64,000 bases of DNA from Rhizobium sp. NFR07 (GCF_900111905.1 NZ_FOKM01000007.1:62001-126000); one strand, 5' to 3'. Numbered from the stretch's first letter, positions 1 to 9,433 are shown. The notes: generated by a model from the sequence alone, not told the origin. Numbers and translations: made by a program.

Positions 1-267
1 GGTCAGCGCCGTGAGGTCGAAGTCCTTGCCGAGCAACCGCACCAGTGCCTGGCGCTGCTCGGGCAGGATAGATTCGAGCAGGTCGCCGAGTTCGGATTCG
101 TGCAGCCTGGCCACGTATTGGCGAAGGTAGAGCACGTCGCGATCGGCGATTGCCGCACCGACTCGCGCCAGGAAATCCGACTTGATCGCACCGTCTTCGG
201 AATAGATGTCGTGCCCGTCGTCGCCGGCCTTGCTGCGGATGAGGGTGTCGTCCTGGATATCGCTCAT
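1..267 (-). CDS. mgtE: Magnesium transporter MgtE, N-terminal fragment (partial)
   Basis: The first 89 codons of a gene that runs off the left edge. The translation starts MSDIQDDTLIRSKAGDDGHD and continues into a helical segment with HESELGDLLESILPEQRQALVRLLG, the pattern of the MgtE N-terminal regulatory domain, whose repeats respond to cytosolic Mg2+. The CBS and membrane domains would lie outside the window. The ATG at 265-267 is the first plausible start. The identification rests on this short N-terminal domain only, so another MgtE_N-containing protein is possible. The 165 bases between it and the next gene show nothing recognisable. Confidence 0.72.
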   Translation of the reverse strand, partial: MSDIQDDTLIRSKAGDDGHDIYSEDGAIKSDFLARVGAAIADRDVLYLRQYVARLHESELGDLLESILPEQRQALVRLLGKDFDLTALT

Positions 268-432
268 CAACCGCCCTCGCCTCGCATGCCGGCCGTCACC
301 GCATGGCAACGGAAAGCATATAGCCAACAATCAGATAGCATGAAAGACTGAAGCGCTCCGATCGGTTCCATCGGATCATCTTTCAGGGCAGCTTTCCAAG
401 CTCCCGTGAATGTTTCTGCACCAACATGAAGA

Positions 433-933
433 ATGGACGAAATGGCCATCCGCCCGATCCTCAAATACCCTGATCCAGGCCTTTCCCTACCCTGTGAACC
501 GGTTGCCGAATTCGATGGAGACCTGGCAGCACTTGCGCAGGATCTGCTGGAGACCATGCGCGCGGCGCCGGGCGTGGGGATCACGGCTGCGCACATCGGC
601 GTCCTGCGTCGGCTCTTCGTCCTCGAACTGTCGCCTGCCGACGGCCCGCTATATTACGTCAATCCGGAAATCCTGAGCCTTGGCGACGAGACGATCCGCC
701 ACATGGAAGGCAGTGTCTCCATGCCCGGCGCAACCGACGAGGTCGAGCGGCCGCGTCAGCTGCGGGTGCGATATCAGGATCTCGACGGCAATGTCGTCGA
801 AGAGGATGCGCGAGACTTTCACGCCGTCTGCATCCAGCACGAGATCGACCAGCTGGACGGCATCTTCTGGCTCCGCCGCCTGTCGCGGGTAAAGCGGGAG
901 AGGCTGGTGCGCAGGTGGCAGAAGGAAAAATAG
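433..933 (+). CDS. Peptide-deformylase-like protein, metal site degenerate
   Basis: A 166-residue protein with the peptide deformylase fold signature from end to end (IRPILKYPDPGL at the N-terminus). Active deformylases share three motifs: GxGxAAxQ, EGCxS with a metal-binding Cys, and HExDH with two metal-binding His. Here they read GVGITAAH (about 47-54), EGSVS (92-96) and HEIDQ (136-140). The Cys is Ser, the second metal His is Gln and the motif-I Gln is His. Only one of three metal ligands and the general-base Glu remain, so deformylase activity is unlikely. This looks like a paralogue with another role. ATG 442 (MAIRPIL) is an equally plausible start. Confidence 0.82.
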   Translation: MDEMAIRPILKYPDPGLSLPCEPVAEFDGDLAALAQDLLETMRAAPGVGITAAHIGVLRRLFVLELSPADGPLYYVNPEILSLGDETIRHMEGSVSMPGATDEVERPRQLRVRYQDLDGNVVEEDARDFHAVCIQHEIDQLDGIFWLRRLSRVKRERLVRRWQKEK

Positions 934-999
934 TCGCGGGCATAGAACCCCTGCCCCGCTCGTGCGTTGTCCGTCCATGGTTACGAGAGGAGCAAGACC

Positions 1000-1251
1000 A
1001 TGACGGAAACATCCAAGATTGAAGGCAATGACCTTGGTAGTGAAGTCGCAGCCCGCCTGTCGGCGCTTCCGGACGTCGACGTTTCGGCGGTCGAGGCCCG
1101 GCTCGACGGAACGACGGTGGTTCTCGAGGGATCGGTCGATACCGTGTTTTCGGCAAGAAAGGTCGTCTTTGCAGCCGAAACGATCGACGGGGTGCATGAC
1201 GTAGAAAACCATCTGACCCTGACCGGCAAGACGGACGACCGCACCCACTAG
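1000..1251 (+). CDS. Small BON-domain protein
   Basis: An 83-residue protein, almost entirely one BON domain: VAARLSALPDVDVSAVEARLDGTTVVLEGSV then an alpha/beta half ending VHDVENHLTLTG. BON domains bind phospholipid or accompany envelope-stress functions (OsmY family). No signal peptide is visible, so it is probably cytoplasmic. The start at 1000 is chosen because GAGAGGAG lies at the right distance; an in-frame extension to 967 lacks this. A second BON protein follows in the same direction. Confidence 0.8.
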   Translation: MTETSKIEGNDLGSEVAARLSALPDVDVSAVEARLDGTTVVLEGSVDTVFSARKVVFAAETIDGVHDVENHLTLTGKTDDRTH

Positions 1252-1378
1252 CCGTTTTACGCGATGCTGTCGGCCGGTGCCTGGATTGCCGCCGGACGTT
1301 TCGTCCCAATGAAGATTCTGCCCCAAGTATTTTGCGCTGAGTGAAGGCTCTGCCGAAAGTGAACACAAGGAGGCTGCC

Positions 1379-1876
1379 ATGCCGCTGAAGAAAGGCATAG
1401 ACGACGTTTCCCGCGAAGAGGATTTTCGCGATTTCGATGACCGCAATATCGATGAAGGCTGGCCCTATGCCGATCAGCCCGGCGCCGCGTCAGGCCCGGT
1501 CGACAACGCCGCCTACGGCAATTCCGGCGCCAATACCGAGAAAGACCGCAATCCCGGCTTTCTCCTCGACGATGCCGGCGCCGACGGGCTGGAGGAGCCA
1601 CTGAAAGACAGCCTTCGTCCCGGCACGATGGGACTGGAGGATTCCGACGATCTGGAGGAGCGCATCACCGACACGATCGACGGCCTCGGTATCATCGACA
1701 TGGACCTGATCGACGTCCATGTTGATCGAGGCATTGTCACGGTCGAAGGTGAAGTAGACGACGCGCCAACGGCCCACCAGATCCTGCGCCAAGTGCAGGC
1801 GGTGAAGGGAGTGCGTAAGGTCGTCAATCACCTGCGTCTTGTCGGAGTGGACGGCAGTATCCCCGACGACGACTGA
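1379..1876 (+). CDS. BON-domain protein with acidic N-terminal region
   Basis: A 165-residue protein. The first 90 residues are acidic, low in complexity and rich in Asp, Gly and Asn, probably disordered. The C-terminal 70 residues form a BON domain (RITDTIDGLGIIDMDLIDVHV, then GIVTVEGEVDD and VKGVRKVVNHLRLVG). There is no signal peptide. A strong AAGGAGG precedes ATG 1379. It follows the other BON gene by about 130 bases, so the two may be co-regulated. The exact role is unknown; stress protection is an inference from the domain family. Confidence 0.83.
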   Translation: MPLKKGIDDVSREEDFRDFDDRNIDEGWPYADQPGAASGPVDNAAYGNSGANTEKDRNPGFLLDDAGADGLEEPLKDSLRPGTMGLEDSDDLEERITDTIDGLGIIDMDLIDVHVDRGIVTVEGEVDDAPTAHQILRQVQAVKGVRKVVNHLRLVGVDGSIPDDD

Positions 1877-1887
1877 TCTGCCGGGGG

Positions 1888-2310
1888 TTAGTCGACTTCG
1901 ATCGAGATGGTCGGCGGTGTGTGCAGCGTATTGCTGACGGTGCAGATCTCCTCCGCCATCTCGACGATCTGGAAGCGTTCGGCTTCGCTGAAGTCGCCGT
2001 TGATCTTGATCCACGCGGAGAAGCGCTCGATCCGGTACGGTTCGTACGCCGACTTCTGACCCGTGACATCCGCCGTGACACTTTCGAATCGGTCGAGGAT
2101 CCCAAGCTTGCTGGCGGCGATCCGGGCGCTGAGCGCAAGGCAGGCGGAGAGCGAGGCGAACATCAGGTCGAGCGGATTGAAGCCTTCCTCCGAAGCGCCG
2201 GTGACAACGGTCACGCGCCCGTCAGTGCGGCTGGTCACCAGTGGGTGACCGTTTCTCTTGAGCTCCGCCTGGGCGCCGATCGGACGCGACTTGATCTTCA
2301 CATCGATCAT
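1888..2310 (-). CDS. OsmC-family protein
   Basis: A 140-residue OsmC/Ohr-superfamily protein. These act as homodimeric thiol peroxidases on organic hydroperoxides through two cysteines, here C57 (in SLSACLALSARI) and C123 (in EEICTVSNTLHTPP). Both are present, so the enzyme is probably active. The start at 2310 (MIDVKIKSRP) leaves one base to the lipB stop, so the pair is likely transcribed together from lipB. An open extension upstream to 2379 would lie inside lipB and is not needed. It converges on the BON gene, whose stop lies 11 bases away. Confidence 0.87.
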   Translation of the reverse strand: MIDVKIKSRPIGAQAELKRNGHPLVTSRTDGRVTVVTGASEEGFNPLDLMFASLSACLALSARIAASKLGILDRFESVTADVTGQKSAYEPYRIERFSAWIKINGDFSEAERFQIVEMAEEICTVSNTLHTPPTISIEVD

Positions 2311-2311
2311 G

Positions 2312-3034
2312 TCACGCCGTCTCCACGACAGTCGGGCCAAAAATCTCCTCGAATGCCTGCCGCAGCCGGACATCGACATCCTGCATCATCACCAGCATGC
2401 CGAGATCGACGAGGCTGGTGACGCCGTAATTGCTGATTCCACAGGGCACGATGCCGGAGAAATGCGAGAGATCGGGATCGACATTGATCGACAGGCCGTG
2501 GAAGCTCACCCAACGGCGCAAGCGGATTCCGAGCGCAGCGATCTTGTCTTCCGCCATGCTGCCGTCGAACAGGCGCGGCTTCTCCGGCCGCTGCACCCAG
2601 ACACCGACTCGGTCCTCGCGGCGTTCGCCGCGTACGTTCATCAGGTCGAGCGTCCGGATGACGAGTTCCTCGAGCGCGGCCACATAGGCGCGCACGTCCT
2701 GGCGCCGGCGTTTCAGATCCAGCATGACATAGGCCACCCGTTGGCCGGGACCGTGATAGGTATATTCGCCGCCGCGGCCGGTCGCGTAGACCGGGAACCG
2801 GTTCGGTTCGATCAGGTCGGCCGCATCGGCGCTGGTACCGGCCGTATAGAGCGGTGGATGTTCGAGCAGCCAGACGAGTTCGCCGGCGCGGCCGTCGGCG
2901 ATATCGGCCACCTCCTGCTCCATCGTCGCCATGGCCTCTTCATAAGGCACGGGACAGTCCGTGATGCGCCAGCGCACGGGCGGGGAGCCCGAAGCGGGCA
3001 GCATCAGATGGTCGAGATCGGTTCGTGTCAGCAT
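2312..3034 (-). CDS. lipB: Lipoyl(octanoyl) transferase LipB
   Basis: A 240-residue octanoyl-ACP:protein N-octanoyltransferase. It moves octanoate from acyl carrier protein to the lipoyl domains of 2-oxoacid dehydrogenases and GcvH, which is encoded at 19784 in this window. Diagnostic elements are [12 protein letters not shown] (87-98), the conserved Lys in EDKIAALGI (K164) and the acyl-thioester Cys in GIVPCGI (C198). Length matches the family. It is upstream gene of a two-gene unit with the OsmC protein. The 188 bases between its start and the tRNA gene hold the promoters of this gene and the tRNA but no clear motif. Confidence 0.95.
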   Translation of the reverse strand: MLTRTDLDHLMLPASGSPPVRWRITDCPVPYEEAMATMEQEVADIADGRAGELVWLLEHPPLYTAGTSADAADLIEPNRFPVYATGRGGEYTYHGPGQRVAYVMLDLKRRRQDVRAYVAALEELVIRTLDLMNVRGERREDRVGVWVQRPEKPRLFDGSMAEDKIAALGIRLRRWVSFHGLSINVDPDLSHFSGIVPCGISNYGVTSLVDLGMLVMMQDVDVRLRQAFEEIFGPTVVETA

Positions 3035-3222
3035 GATAGCCTTCTGGCAACAAGATCGGAGCTTGGCAAGACGCCTGCCTTTCCGGCCCTTTGTGGCGTC
3101 GTTTTATATAGGGGCTGTGGGTTCCTGTTTTTATCCTTCAAAAAACTGTCACGACACACTTGTGCAGCCCAAATCCTTTTGCTAGATGCTCCCTCGCCGA
3201 CGCAAATCGGCTCTACCACGAT

Positions 3223-3307
3223 GCGGTCGTGGCGGAATTGGTAGACGCGCAGCGTTGAGGTCGCTGTGGGGCAACCCGTGGAAGTTCGAGTCTTCTCGAC
3301 CGCACCA
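3223..3307 (+). tRNA. tRNA-Leu (anticodon GAG)
   Basis: An 85-base gene with acceptor stem GCGGTCG pairing with CGACCGC, D-arm GGCGGAATTGGTAGACGC and anticodon stem CAGCG/CGCTG around the loop TTGAGGT, which gives anticodon GAG. A long variable arm typical of class II tRNA-Leu follows, then GTTCGAGTC in the T-arm. The CCA end is encoded (3305-3307). It reads CUC and CUU leucine codons. A strong terminator follows directly. Confidence 0.96.
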
Positions 3308-3311
3308 AATA

Positions 3312-3341
3312 AACCCGGCTTCGGCCGGGTTTTTTCTTTTC
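3312..3341 (+). terminator. Rho-independent terminator of the tRNA-Leu gene
   Basis: AACCCGGC, a TTCG tetraloop and GCCGGGTT form a perfect 8-bp stem, followed by TTTTTCTTTT. It begins five bases after the tRNA CCA end. Confidence 0.93.
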
Positions 3342-3410
3342 TGCTAAGCGGTTGCGATCATTTCTTCATGTCGATTGCGAAAATCCGATCGGCTAGCTGT
3401 CGCCACAAGA

Positions 3411-3713
3411 TCAGGCGTTGCGGGATCCTTCCACAGCCAGTGACTGGATGACGAGACGGCAATTGTCATTGCCCTGCGGCAGGAGCGTGATGGGATCCAC
3501 CAGACCAACGCTGACGCCAAGGCCGTTGGCCAGCGCCCAGCCCCAGTTGTCCTGGGCATAACGCAGAAGCTGCGGGCCTTCGACGGAGATGCAGGCCCTG
3601 CCCGCCTCGATCAGTTCCTGCGATGGAACGCCCTGAAGACGCTGCGTCATCTCCGCCTGAAGCGGCGTCACCACGAAGATGGCGAATAGATAGCTGATGA
3701 ATTCCGACACCAT
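3411..3713 (-). CDS. Small exported or membrane protein of unknown function
   Basis: 100 residues that I cannot assign to a named family. The N-terminus (MVSEFISYLFAIFVVTPLQAE) is a hydrophobic stretch ending in an Ala-containing site, so it is either a signal peptide or a membrane anchor. The remainder has two cysteines (C41, C84) that could form a disulphide in the periplasm. The start at 3713 has AGGAG four bases upstream. Codon use matches neighbouring genes. It points the same way as the PagL-like gene upstream of it. Confidence 0.62.
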   Translation of the reverse strand: MVSEFISYLFAIFVVTPLQAEMTQRLQGVPSQELIEAGRACISVEGPQLLRYAQDNWGWALANGLGVSVGLVDPITLLPQGNDNCRLVIQSLAVEGSRNA

Positions 3714-3777
3714 GATCTCCTGCGTTCTGACAGGCAGATAGGTACGGCAGATCAGGCGCGCCAGAGACGCGCGCGAT

Positions 3778-4317
3778 TCAGAATTTTATGCCGACTGCCA
3801 GTCCCGCATGAGTAAGCCCGTCATTCGGGCCATCGCAGATATCGGCGTGGGACGAGTGATCGGCCGTGGCCACCAGATTGACCCTGTCGCTCAGGCGAAC
3901 TCCAAGAGCGACCTGCTCGCGGAACAACAGCCGGCAGCCGAGACGCGGACCATCGCCGCCGTCGAGATTGCCGTTGTGGACAGTTCCGCCGAACCCGGCC
4001 TCGGCAAAGAATTTATCGCCGAGCGGCAGGTGCCAGTTCAGGCCCGCATAGACCTGGTCGGTCGCGTCGGCGCCGCCCGAGACGCCGAGTTCGACGCGGG
4101 GTGCCATGAGAACGCCGGCAAGACCGGGATCGGCCGGCCCGAACGGCGCGAAATAGACTTCCGCCGATCCGACGATCCCCTGATCCTTGGAGCTGTCGCT
4201 GTCGATCAATCCGCCGGCTCCGAACCGGACTTCGTCGACGAGGTCGCCGGCGATGGCGAATGTGACTTGGGATGAAGCCAATGTCATGGCGAGCGCGAGC
4301 GGCAGTGTGAGCTTCAT
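3778..4317 (-). CDS. pagL: PagL-type lipid A 3-O-deacylase (acyloxyacyl hydrolase family)
   Basis: A 179-residue outer-membrane barrel protein with a signal peptide (MKLTLPLALAMTLASSQVTFAIA). PagL removes the 3-O-linked acyl chain of lipid A. The C-terminal pattern DHSSHADICDGPNDGLTHAG and terminal Phe (GIKF) fit this family: His and the Ser two residues on match the catalytic His and Ser, and the terminal Phe is the usual beta-barrel assembly signal. The start at 4317 has GAGGGG upstream; an open extension to 4383 is not supported. Lipid A remodelling would modify the cell surface. Substrate preference cannot be read from the sequence. Confidence 0.78.
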   Translation of the reverse strand: MKLTLPLALAMTLASSQVTFAIAGDLVDEVRFGAGGLIDSDSSKDQGIVGSAEVYFAPFGPADPGLAGVLMAPRVELGVSGGADATDQVYAGLNWHLPLGDKFFAEAGFGGTVHNGNLDGGDGPRLGCRLLFREQVALGVRLSDRVNLVATADHSSHADICDGPNDGLTHAGLAVGIKF

Positions 4318-4491
4318 GAAATCCCCTCGAATCAACAGGAAAACTGTCAGCGCAAAACCACCGCGTGTACAGGTGTAAAACACACGGGCAGGCTCTCTGC
4401 ATCGTCCGGCTCACGGGTTGTGGCGCCGGTGCGGCTTGAACGACACAATCGGCTGTGATTGAAGGGGGCCGGTCCTTCGAGAGTGATGCCC

Positions 4492-5424
4492 ATGCCCGAT
4501 TCTTCCCCGCAAAATCCGATCAAGGGCATGGCGATCATGGCCGGCTGCATGGTCGTGCTGCCGATGATGGACGCGATCGCCAAATACATGGCGACATTCG
4601 AGACCATGTCTCCGGGCCAGGTCACCTTCTATCGATTTTTCTTCCAGTTCCTGGCGCTGCTGCCCATCGCCTTCTTCGTGCCCGGTGCACTCCGTGGCGG
4701 AAAGCGCCCCTGGATGAACCTGCTGCGCGGCGCGCTGCATGCGGCGGCGAGCCTGATGTTCTTCATGGCGGTCAAATACATGCCGCTGGCGGACGTCTTC
4801 GCCATCTATTTCGTAGAGCCCTTTATGCTGACCATGATGTCGGCGATGTTCCTCGGCGAGAAGGTCGGATGGCGGCGGTGGCTTGCGATCGTCATCGGCT
4901 TCGGCGGCGCGATGATCGTCATACAGCCGAGTTATGCGATCTTCGGCTGGACGGCGCTTCTGCCGGTCGTCTGCGCCTTTCTCTATACGCTCTATCTCTT
5001 CCTCAACCGGGCAATCGGCGACGCCGATTCGCCGCTCACCATGCAGTTTGTCGCCGGCGTCGGCGGCACGCTGTTCATGACCGCGGCACTCTTGCTCGGC
5101 CATTTTGTCTCTCTGGTCGAATTCGAGGCCTCGCTGCCCGCATCCGGCATGGGACTGCTGCTCCTCGTCGTGCTCGGCAGCATATCCGGCTATGTCCATC
5201 TGCTCGTCGTGCGTGCCTTCCGCATGGCACCTCTGTCGCTTCTGGCGCCCTTCCAGTATTTCGAGATCATTTCCGCAACGGTGCTGGGTTATCTGCTGTT
5301 TGCCGATTTCCCCACCCTGTCGAAATGGCTGGGCATCGCCATCATCGTCGCCTCCGGGCTGTTCATCATCTGGCGCGAGCGTGCCAGGGTGAAACAGATT
5401 TCCGCCGAGCCGCCCGTCGGCTAG
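4492..5424 (+). CDS. DMT-superfamily (EamA) transporter
   Basis: A 310-residue inner-membrane protein with about ten hydrophobic segments in two EamA halves. The first half carries FYRFFFQFLALLPIAFF and the second SISGYVHLLVVRAFRMAPLSLLAPFQYFEII, the typical signature of drug/metabolite exporters. The substrate is not predictable. Three in-frame starts compete: TTG 4459, ATG 4486 and ATG 4492. I chose 4492 because CGAGAG lies about eight bases before it. It has no obvious operon partner. Confidence 0.88.
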   Translation: MPDSSPQNPIKGMAIMAGCMVVLPMMDAIAKYMATFETMSPGQVTFYRFFFQFLALLPIAFFVPGALRGGKRPWMNLLRGALHAAASLMFFMAVKYMPLADVFAIYFVEPFMLTMMSAMFLGEKVGWRRWLAIVIGFGGAMIVIQPSYAIFGWTALLPVVCAFLYTLYLFLNRAIGDADSPLTMQFVAGVGGTLFMTAALLLGHFVSLVEFEASLPASGMGLLLLVVLGSISGYVHLLVVRAFRMAPLSLLAPFQYFEIISATVLGYLLFADFPTLSKWLGIAIIVASGLFIIWRERARVKQISAEPPVG

Positions 5425-5509
5425 GGAGCGTTAACCGCGCTCCTTTGCTGCCTCTCAACTTCTGACGATTATGGGCCATATCCAGTTTCATGATGAAACG
5501 GAGAGACAG

Positions 5510-6217
5510 ATGGGCGGCATCCGCTTTTCTTTTCCGGCAAGTGTCATCGCCGGAAAGGGCCGTATCGACAGGCATGATTTCCTGATCCTGCGCAAATATA
5601 CGTTTGCGGACGGAATAAGCACGTATGACGATGCCCTTCTGATGCTCGCACTCAACGACATGTGCCCCGCCCGCTGTGATGAGTGGCCGACCTATTTCAT
5701 CGAAACCCTCAGCGCCTTCATTGTCGACGGCAGTTCGCCGACCGGGCGCATCGACCTGCTCAAGTCGGCCTGGCTCATCCAGACGCTGGCCGTCGATGGG
5801 GCCGTTGACGACCCGCTGCATCTGGAGTTCCTGCTGCACGCAATCGAGCGCGCCGGCTCCTGTCCCGAAATCCTGTCTGCGTTTGCGCTCGACCAGTTGC
5901 GTCTCGCCTTCTGTGATGAACCGTGTGGCGCCTATCGCATGGGCCGGCCGCACCGGAACGGCATCGCTGCGTATGATATCGCCTATGTCTGGCGGATCCT
6001 CAGAAACGCGGTCGATGGTGGGCGACTGTTTCTTTCTCCCCTTGAGGCATCGATCCTGAACATGATCAACGGCCTGGTCGAGGATCGCGACAACCATCCC
6101 GGCTGGGCGGATATCATGGAGCATGTCTCCGGCGGACGCGGCGCAGACAGCCTTCGCCGCCGCCCCTGGCTGCGGACGCCGGATATGCTCCTGTCGCGAC
6201 ATCCGCAACTCGTCTGA
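5510..6217 (+). CDS. Conserved-looking protein of unknown function
   Basis: A 235-residue soluble protein that I do not recognise. It opens with GIRFSFPASVIAGKGRIDRHDFLILRKYTFADGI, then alternates amphipathic helices, with Cys and Trp in MCPARCDEWPTYF. There is no signal peptide or membrane segment. The start at 5510 is chosen because GGAGAG lies five bases upstream; ATG 5471 is possible and would add 13 residues. Codon use is typical for the window. The GNAT gene follows 75 bases downstream in the same direction. Confidence 0.72.
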   Translation: MGGIRFSFPASVIAGKGRIDRHDFLILRKYTFADGISTYDDALLMLALNDMCPARCDEWPTYFIETLSAFIVDGSSPTGRIDLLKSAWLIQTLAVDGAVDDPLHLEFLLHAIERAGSCPEILSAFALDQLRLAFCDEPCGAYRMGRPHRNGIAAYDIAYVWRILRNAVDGGRLFLSPLEASILNMINGLVEDRDNHPGWADIMEHVSGGRGADSLRRRPWLRTPDMLLSRHPQLV

Positions 6218-6292
6218 TCGCAACCCGCTTTTCTCGACCGGCAGCCATTCCGGTTCGGTTGACATCGCCATGGCAACGCGGTCCAAGGACCT

Positions 6293-6907
6293 ATGCAAAC
6301 ATCGAATCCCACCCTCCCGCTCGGCTATTCCCCCATTCCCGCGGGCAAGCTTGCCAACATGGTCACCTGCCTCGAAATGCACGGCCGACCGCCGGCACGA
6401 TCGCAGCCGCCGGCATCCGGACTGAGGGTCGAGCGCTGGGCTGCGCCATCGGTGGACGATTACCGCGATCTTTACAGGCGCGTTGGCGAGGAATGGCTGT
6501 GGGTCTCCCGCCTGGTCATGCCGGATGAGGAATTGCATGCGATCCTGACGGACCCGCTGGTCGAGGTCTATGTGCTGACCGACGGCGAGCGTCGCCTCGG
6601 CCTGCTCGAACTGGATTTTCGCGAACATGACGAATGTGAGATCGCCTTCTTCGGTATTGTCGCGGAAGCGATCGGCCAGGGCTCCGGGCGCCTGCTGATG
6701 AACGCTGCGATCGAACACGCATGGTCTAGGCCGATCAACCGCTTCTGGGTTCATACCTGCAATTTCGACCATCCGGCCGCCCTCGCCTTCTATCAGCGCT
6801 CCGGCTTCAAGCCCTATGCCTTCATGGTCGAGGTTTGCGACGACCCGCGCCTCGATGGCCGCATGCCGCGCGAGGCTGCTCCACACGTGCCGCTGATCGA
6901 AGCGTGA
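6293..6907 (+). CDS. GNAT-family N-acetyltransferase
   Basis: A 204-residue acetyltransferase. The acetyl-CoA pyrophosphate loop is GIVAEAIGQGSGRLLMNAAIEHAW (motif A, about 130-153), and the C-terminal NFDHPAALAFYQRSGFKPY is the usual GNAT motif B. The substrate is unknown. A weak AAGGA lies four bases before the ATG. The N-terminal 40 residues before RVERWAAPS look like a poorly conserved extension, so a later start cannot be excluded. A 110-base gap separates it from the formaldehyde dehydrogenase gene. Confidence 0.88.
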   Translation: MQTSNPTLPLGYSPIPAGKLANMVTCLEMHGRPPARSQPPASGLRVERWAAPSVDDYRDLYRRVGEEWLWVSRLVMPDEELHAILTDPLVEVYVLTDGERRLGLLELDFREHDECEIAFFGIVAEAIGQGSGRLLMNAAIEHAWSRPINRFWVHTCNFDHPAALAFYQRSGFKPYAFMVEVCDDPRLDGRMPREAAPHVPLIEA

Positions 6908-7017
6908 TCGGCTGACGTCTTTTTGCGGCATGACACGTCCGGTTCCGGCTTGAGCCGATCCGCCGGACCGTGCAAAAGTCCGCGCAGATTCTAATTGATT
7001 GATAATGGAGAGACACG

Positions 7018-8141
<1,124 letters not shown>

Positions 8142-8145
<4 letters not shown>

Positions 8146-8618
8146 GCAGCACGGCCACATCCGAAACGGCGGCTTATACGGTCGACGTGAGGAGGCTCGA
8201 CGAGTTCTCCGCACGCGACCTCTATGCCATGCTGAAAATGCGCGTCGACGTCTTTGTCGTTGAGCAGATCTGCGCCTATCCCGAACTCGACGGCAACGAT
8301 CCCGATTGCTTGCATCTGCGGCTTCTCGACGGCGATGATTTGCTGGCCTGCGCCCGCCTGTGGCGGCCGACGCCGGACGTGCTTCCCCGCATCGGCCGCG
8401 TGGCGGTATCGCCCGATCATCGTGGAAAGCGTCTCGGCGAGGCGCTGATGCGCGAGGCCATCGCCGAATGCGGAAAAGTCTATCCGGGCGAACAGATCGA
8501 AATCTCCGCCCAGGCGCACCTGCAGAAATTCTACGGCTCGCTCGGTTTCGAGCCGACATCCGAGGAATATCTCGAAGACGGCATTCCCCATGTCGACATG
8601 GTAAGGCGGGCCGGCTGA
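8142..8618 (+). CDS. ElaA-type GNAT acetyltransferase
   Basis: A 158-residue GNAT protein of the ElaA type: LDEFSARDLYAMLKMRVDVFVVEQICAYPELDG near the start, then RIGRVAVSPDHRGKRLGEALM, the acetyl-CoA binding loop, and AQAHLQKFYGSLGFEP. The most likely start is TTG 8142, inside the frmA stop as TTGA, which gives MSSTATSETAAYTVDVRRLDEF. The frame is open further upstream, but only as an overlap with frmA. The substrate is unknown. Coupling to frmA suggests a house-cleaning role near formaldehyde metabolism, which is inference only. Confidence 0.88.
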
Positions 8619-8717
8619 TCCTTTGGTCGATGGATCGCCAAACACGACCATCGGCTCGCTTGCCATTCGACGCGCTCGATCTATCTTCGCCTTGGGAAGC
8701 TAAGAAAGGAAAAGAGC

Positions 8718-8906
8718 ATGTATAAGTTCGAAGTCTACAAGGACAAGGCAGGCGAATTCCGGTTCCGTTTCAAAGCGAACAACGGCCAGAGCATGTTCTC
8801 GTCCGAAGGATATACCGCCAAGGCATCCGCCATGGCCGCGATCGAATCCATCAAGAAGAATGCGCCGGGTGCAACGGTAGACGACCAGACGACGGCAACG
8901 GTTTGA
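8718..8906 (+). CDS. DUF1508 (YegP-like) single-domain protein
   Basis: A 62-residue protein, almost exactly one DUF1508 unit: MYKFEVYKDKAGEFRFRFKA, then NNGQSMFSSEGYTAKASAMAAIESIKKNAPGA. E. coli YegP has two such units; single-unit forms are known. It is small, soluble and of unknown function. A purine-rich AAAGGAAAAGAG precedes the ATG. The next gene begins 51 bases on, after a perfect inverted repeat. Confidence 0.9.
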   Translation: MYKFEVYKDKAGEFRFRFKANNGQSMFSSEGYTAKASAMAAIESIKKNAPGATVDDQTTATV

Positions 8907-8913
8907 TGTGCTA

Positions 8914-8953
8914 ATTCGCCTTCCTGTGAACTCTAAACCGCAAGAAGGCGAAT
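8914..8953 (+). promoter_or_regulatory. Perfect 10-bp inverted repeat that buries the next gene's ribosome binding site
   Basis: ATTCGCCTTC (8914-8923) and GAAGGCGAAT (8944-8953) are exact reverse complements separated by 20 bases. The right arm contains AGAAGG, the only plausible Shine-Dalgarno sequence for the TTG start at 8958. In RNA the arms would form a stem covering it. There is no U-run after the right arm, so a simple terminator is unlikely. It fits a translational control hairpin (thermosensor-like or coupling-dependent), although function is inferred. Confidence 0.6.
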
Positions 8954-8957
8954 ACCG

Positions 8958-9404
8958 TTGATCTATGTCGATGCCGATGCCTGCCCGGTAAAGCCGGAAA
9001 TCCTGAAGGTCGCGGAGCGCCACGGCCTCGAGGTGACGCTTGTCGCCAATTCCGGCCTTCGTCCCTCGCGCGATCCGATGGTGAAGAACGTCATCGTGTC
9101 GGGCGCGTTCGACGCCGCCGATGACTGGATCGCCGAGCGCGCCGGCCCCGGCGATGTCGTCATCACCGCCGACGTGCCGCTCGCCGGCCGTTGCGTAGCC
9201 GCTGGTGCATTCGTCACGGGCCCGACTGGCCGCATCTTCGACCAGGCCAATATCGGCATGGCGACGGCCATGCGCGATCTCGGGCAGCATCTGCGCGAGA
9301 CAGGTGAAAGCAAAGGCTACAATGCGGCCTTCTCGGCGAAGGACAGGTCCGCCTTCGTTGAAACCCTGGACCGGCTCTGCCGCCGCGCCAAATCAGGCGC
9401 ATAG
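8958..9404 (+). CDS. DUF188 / UPF0178 (YaiI-YqxD family) protein
   Basis: A 148-residue protein with the family hallmarks IYVDADACPVKPEILKVAERH at the N-terminus, VANSGLRPSRDPMVKNVIVSGAFDAADDWI and ADVPLAGRCVAAGAFVTGPTGRIF. The fold is PIN-like with an acidic cluster (DADAC), so a nuclease-like role has been suggested for the family but is not established. It starts at TTG 8958, matching the conserved MIYVDADACP beginning. Its ribosome binding site lies in the right arm of a perfect inverted repeat. Confidence 0.93.
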   Translation: MIYVDADACPVKPEILKVAERHGLEVTLVANSGLRPSRDPMVKNVIVSGAFDAADDWIAERAGPGDVVITADVPLAGRCVAAGAFVTGPTGRIFDQANIGMATAMRDLGQHLRETGESKGYNAAFSAKDRSAFVETLDRLCRRAKSGA

Positions 9405-9433
9405 AAGGATTTCGCAAGGTTTGGAGGCCGCCG

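Noticed and set aside
5366..6931. Long open frame on the minus strand across the unknown gene and the GNAT gene.
   Set aside because: Antisense to two plus-strand genes with clear ribosome binding sites and family motifs; long antisense frames are common in G/C-rich DNA.
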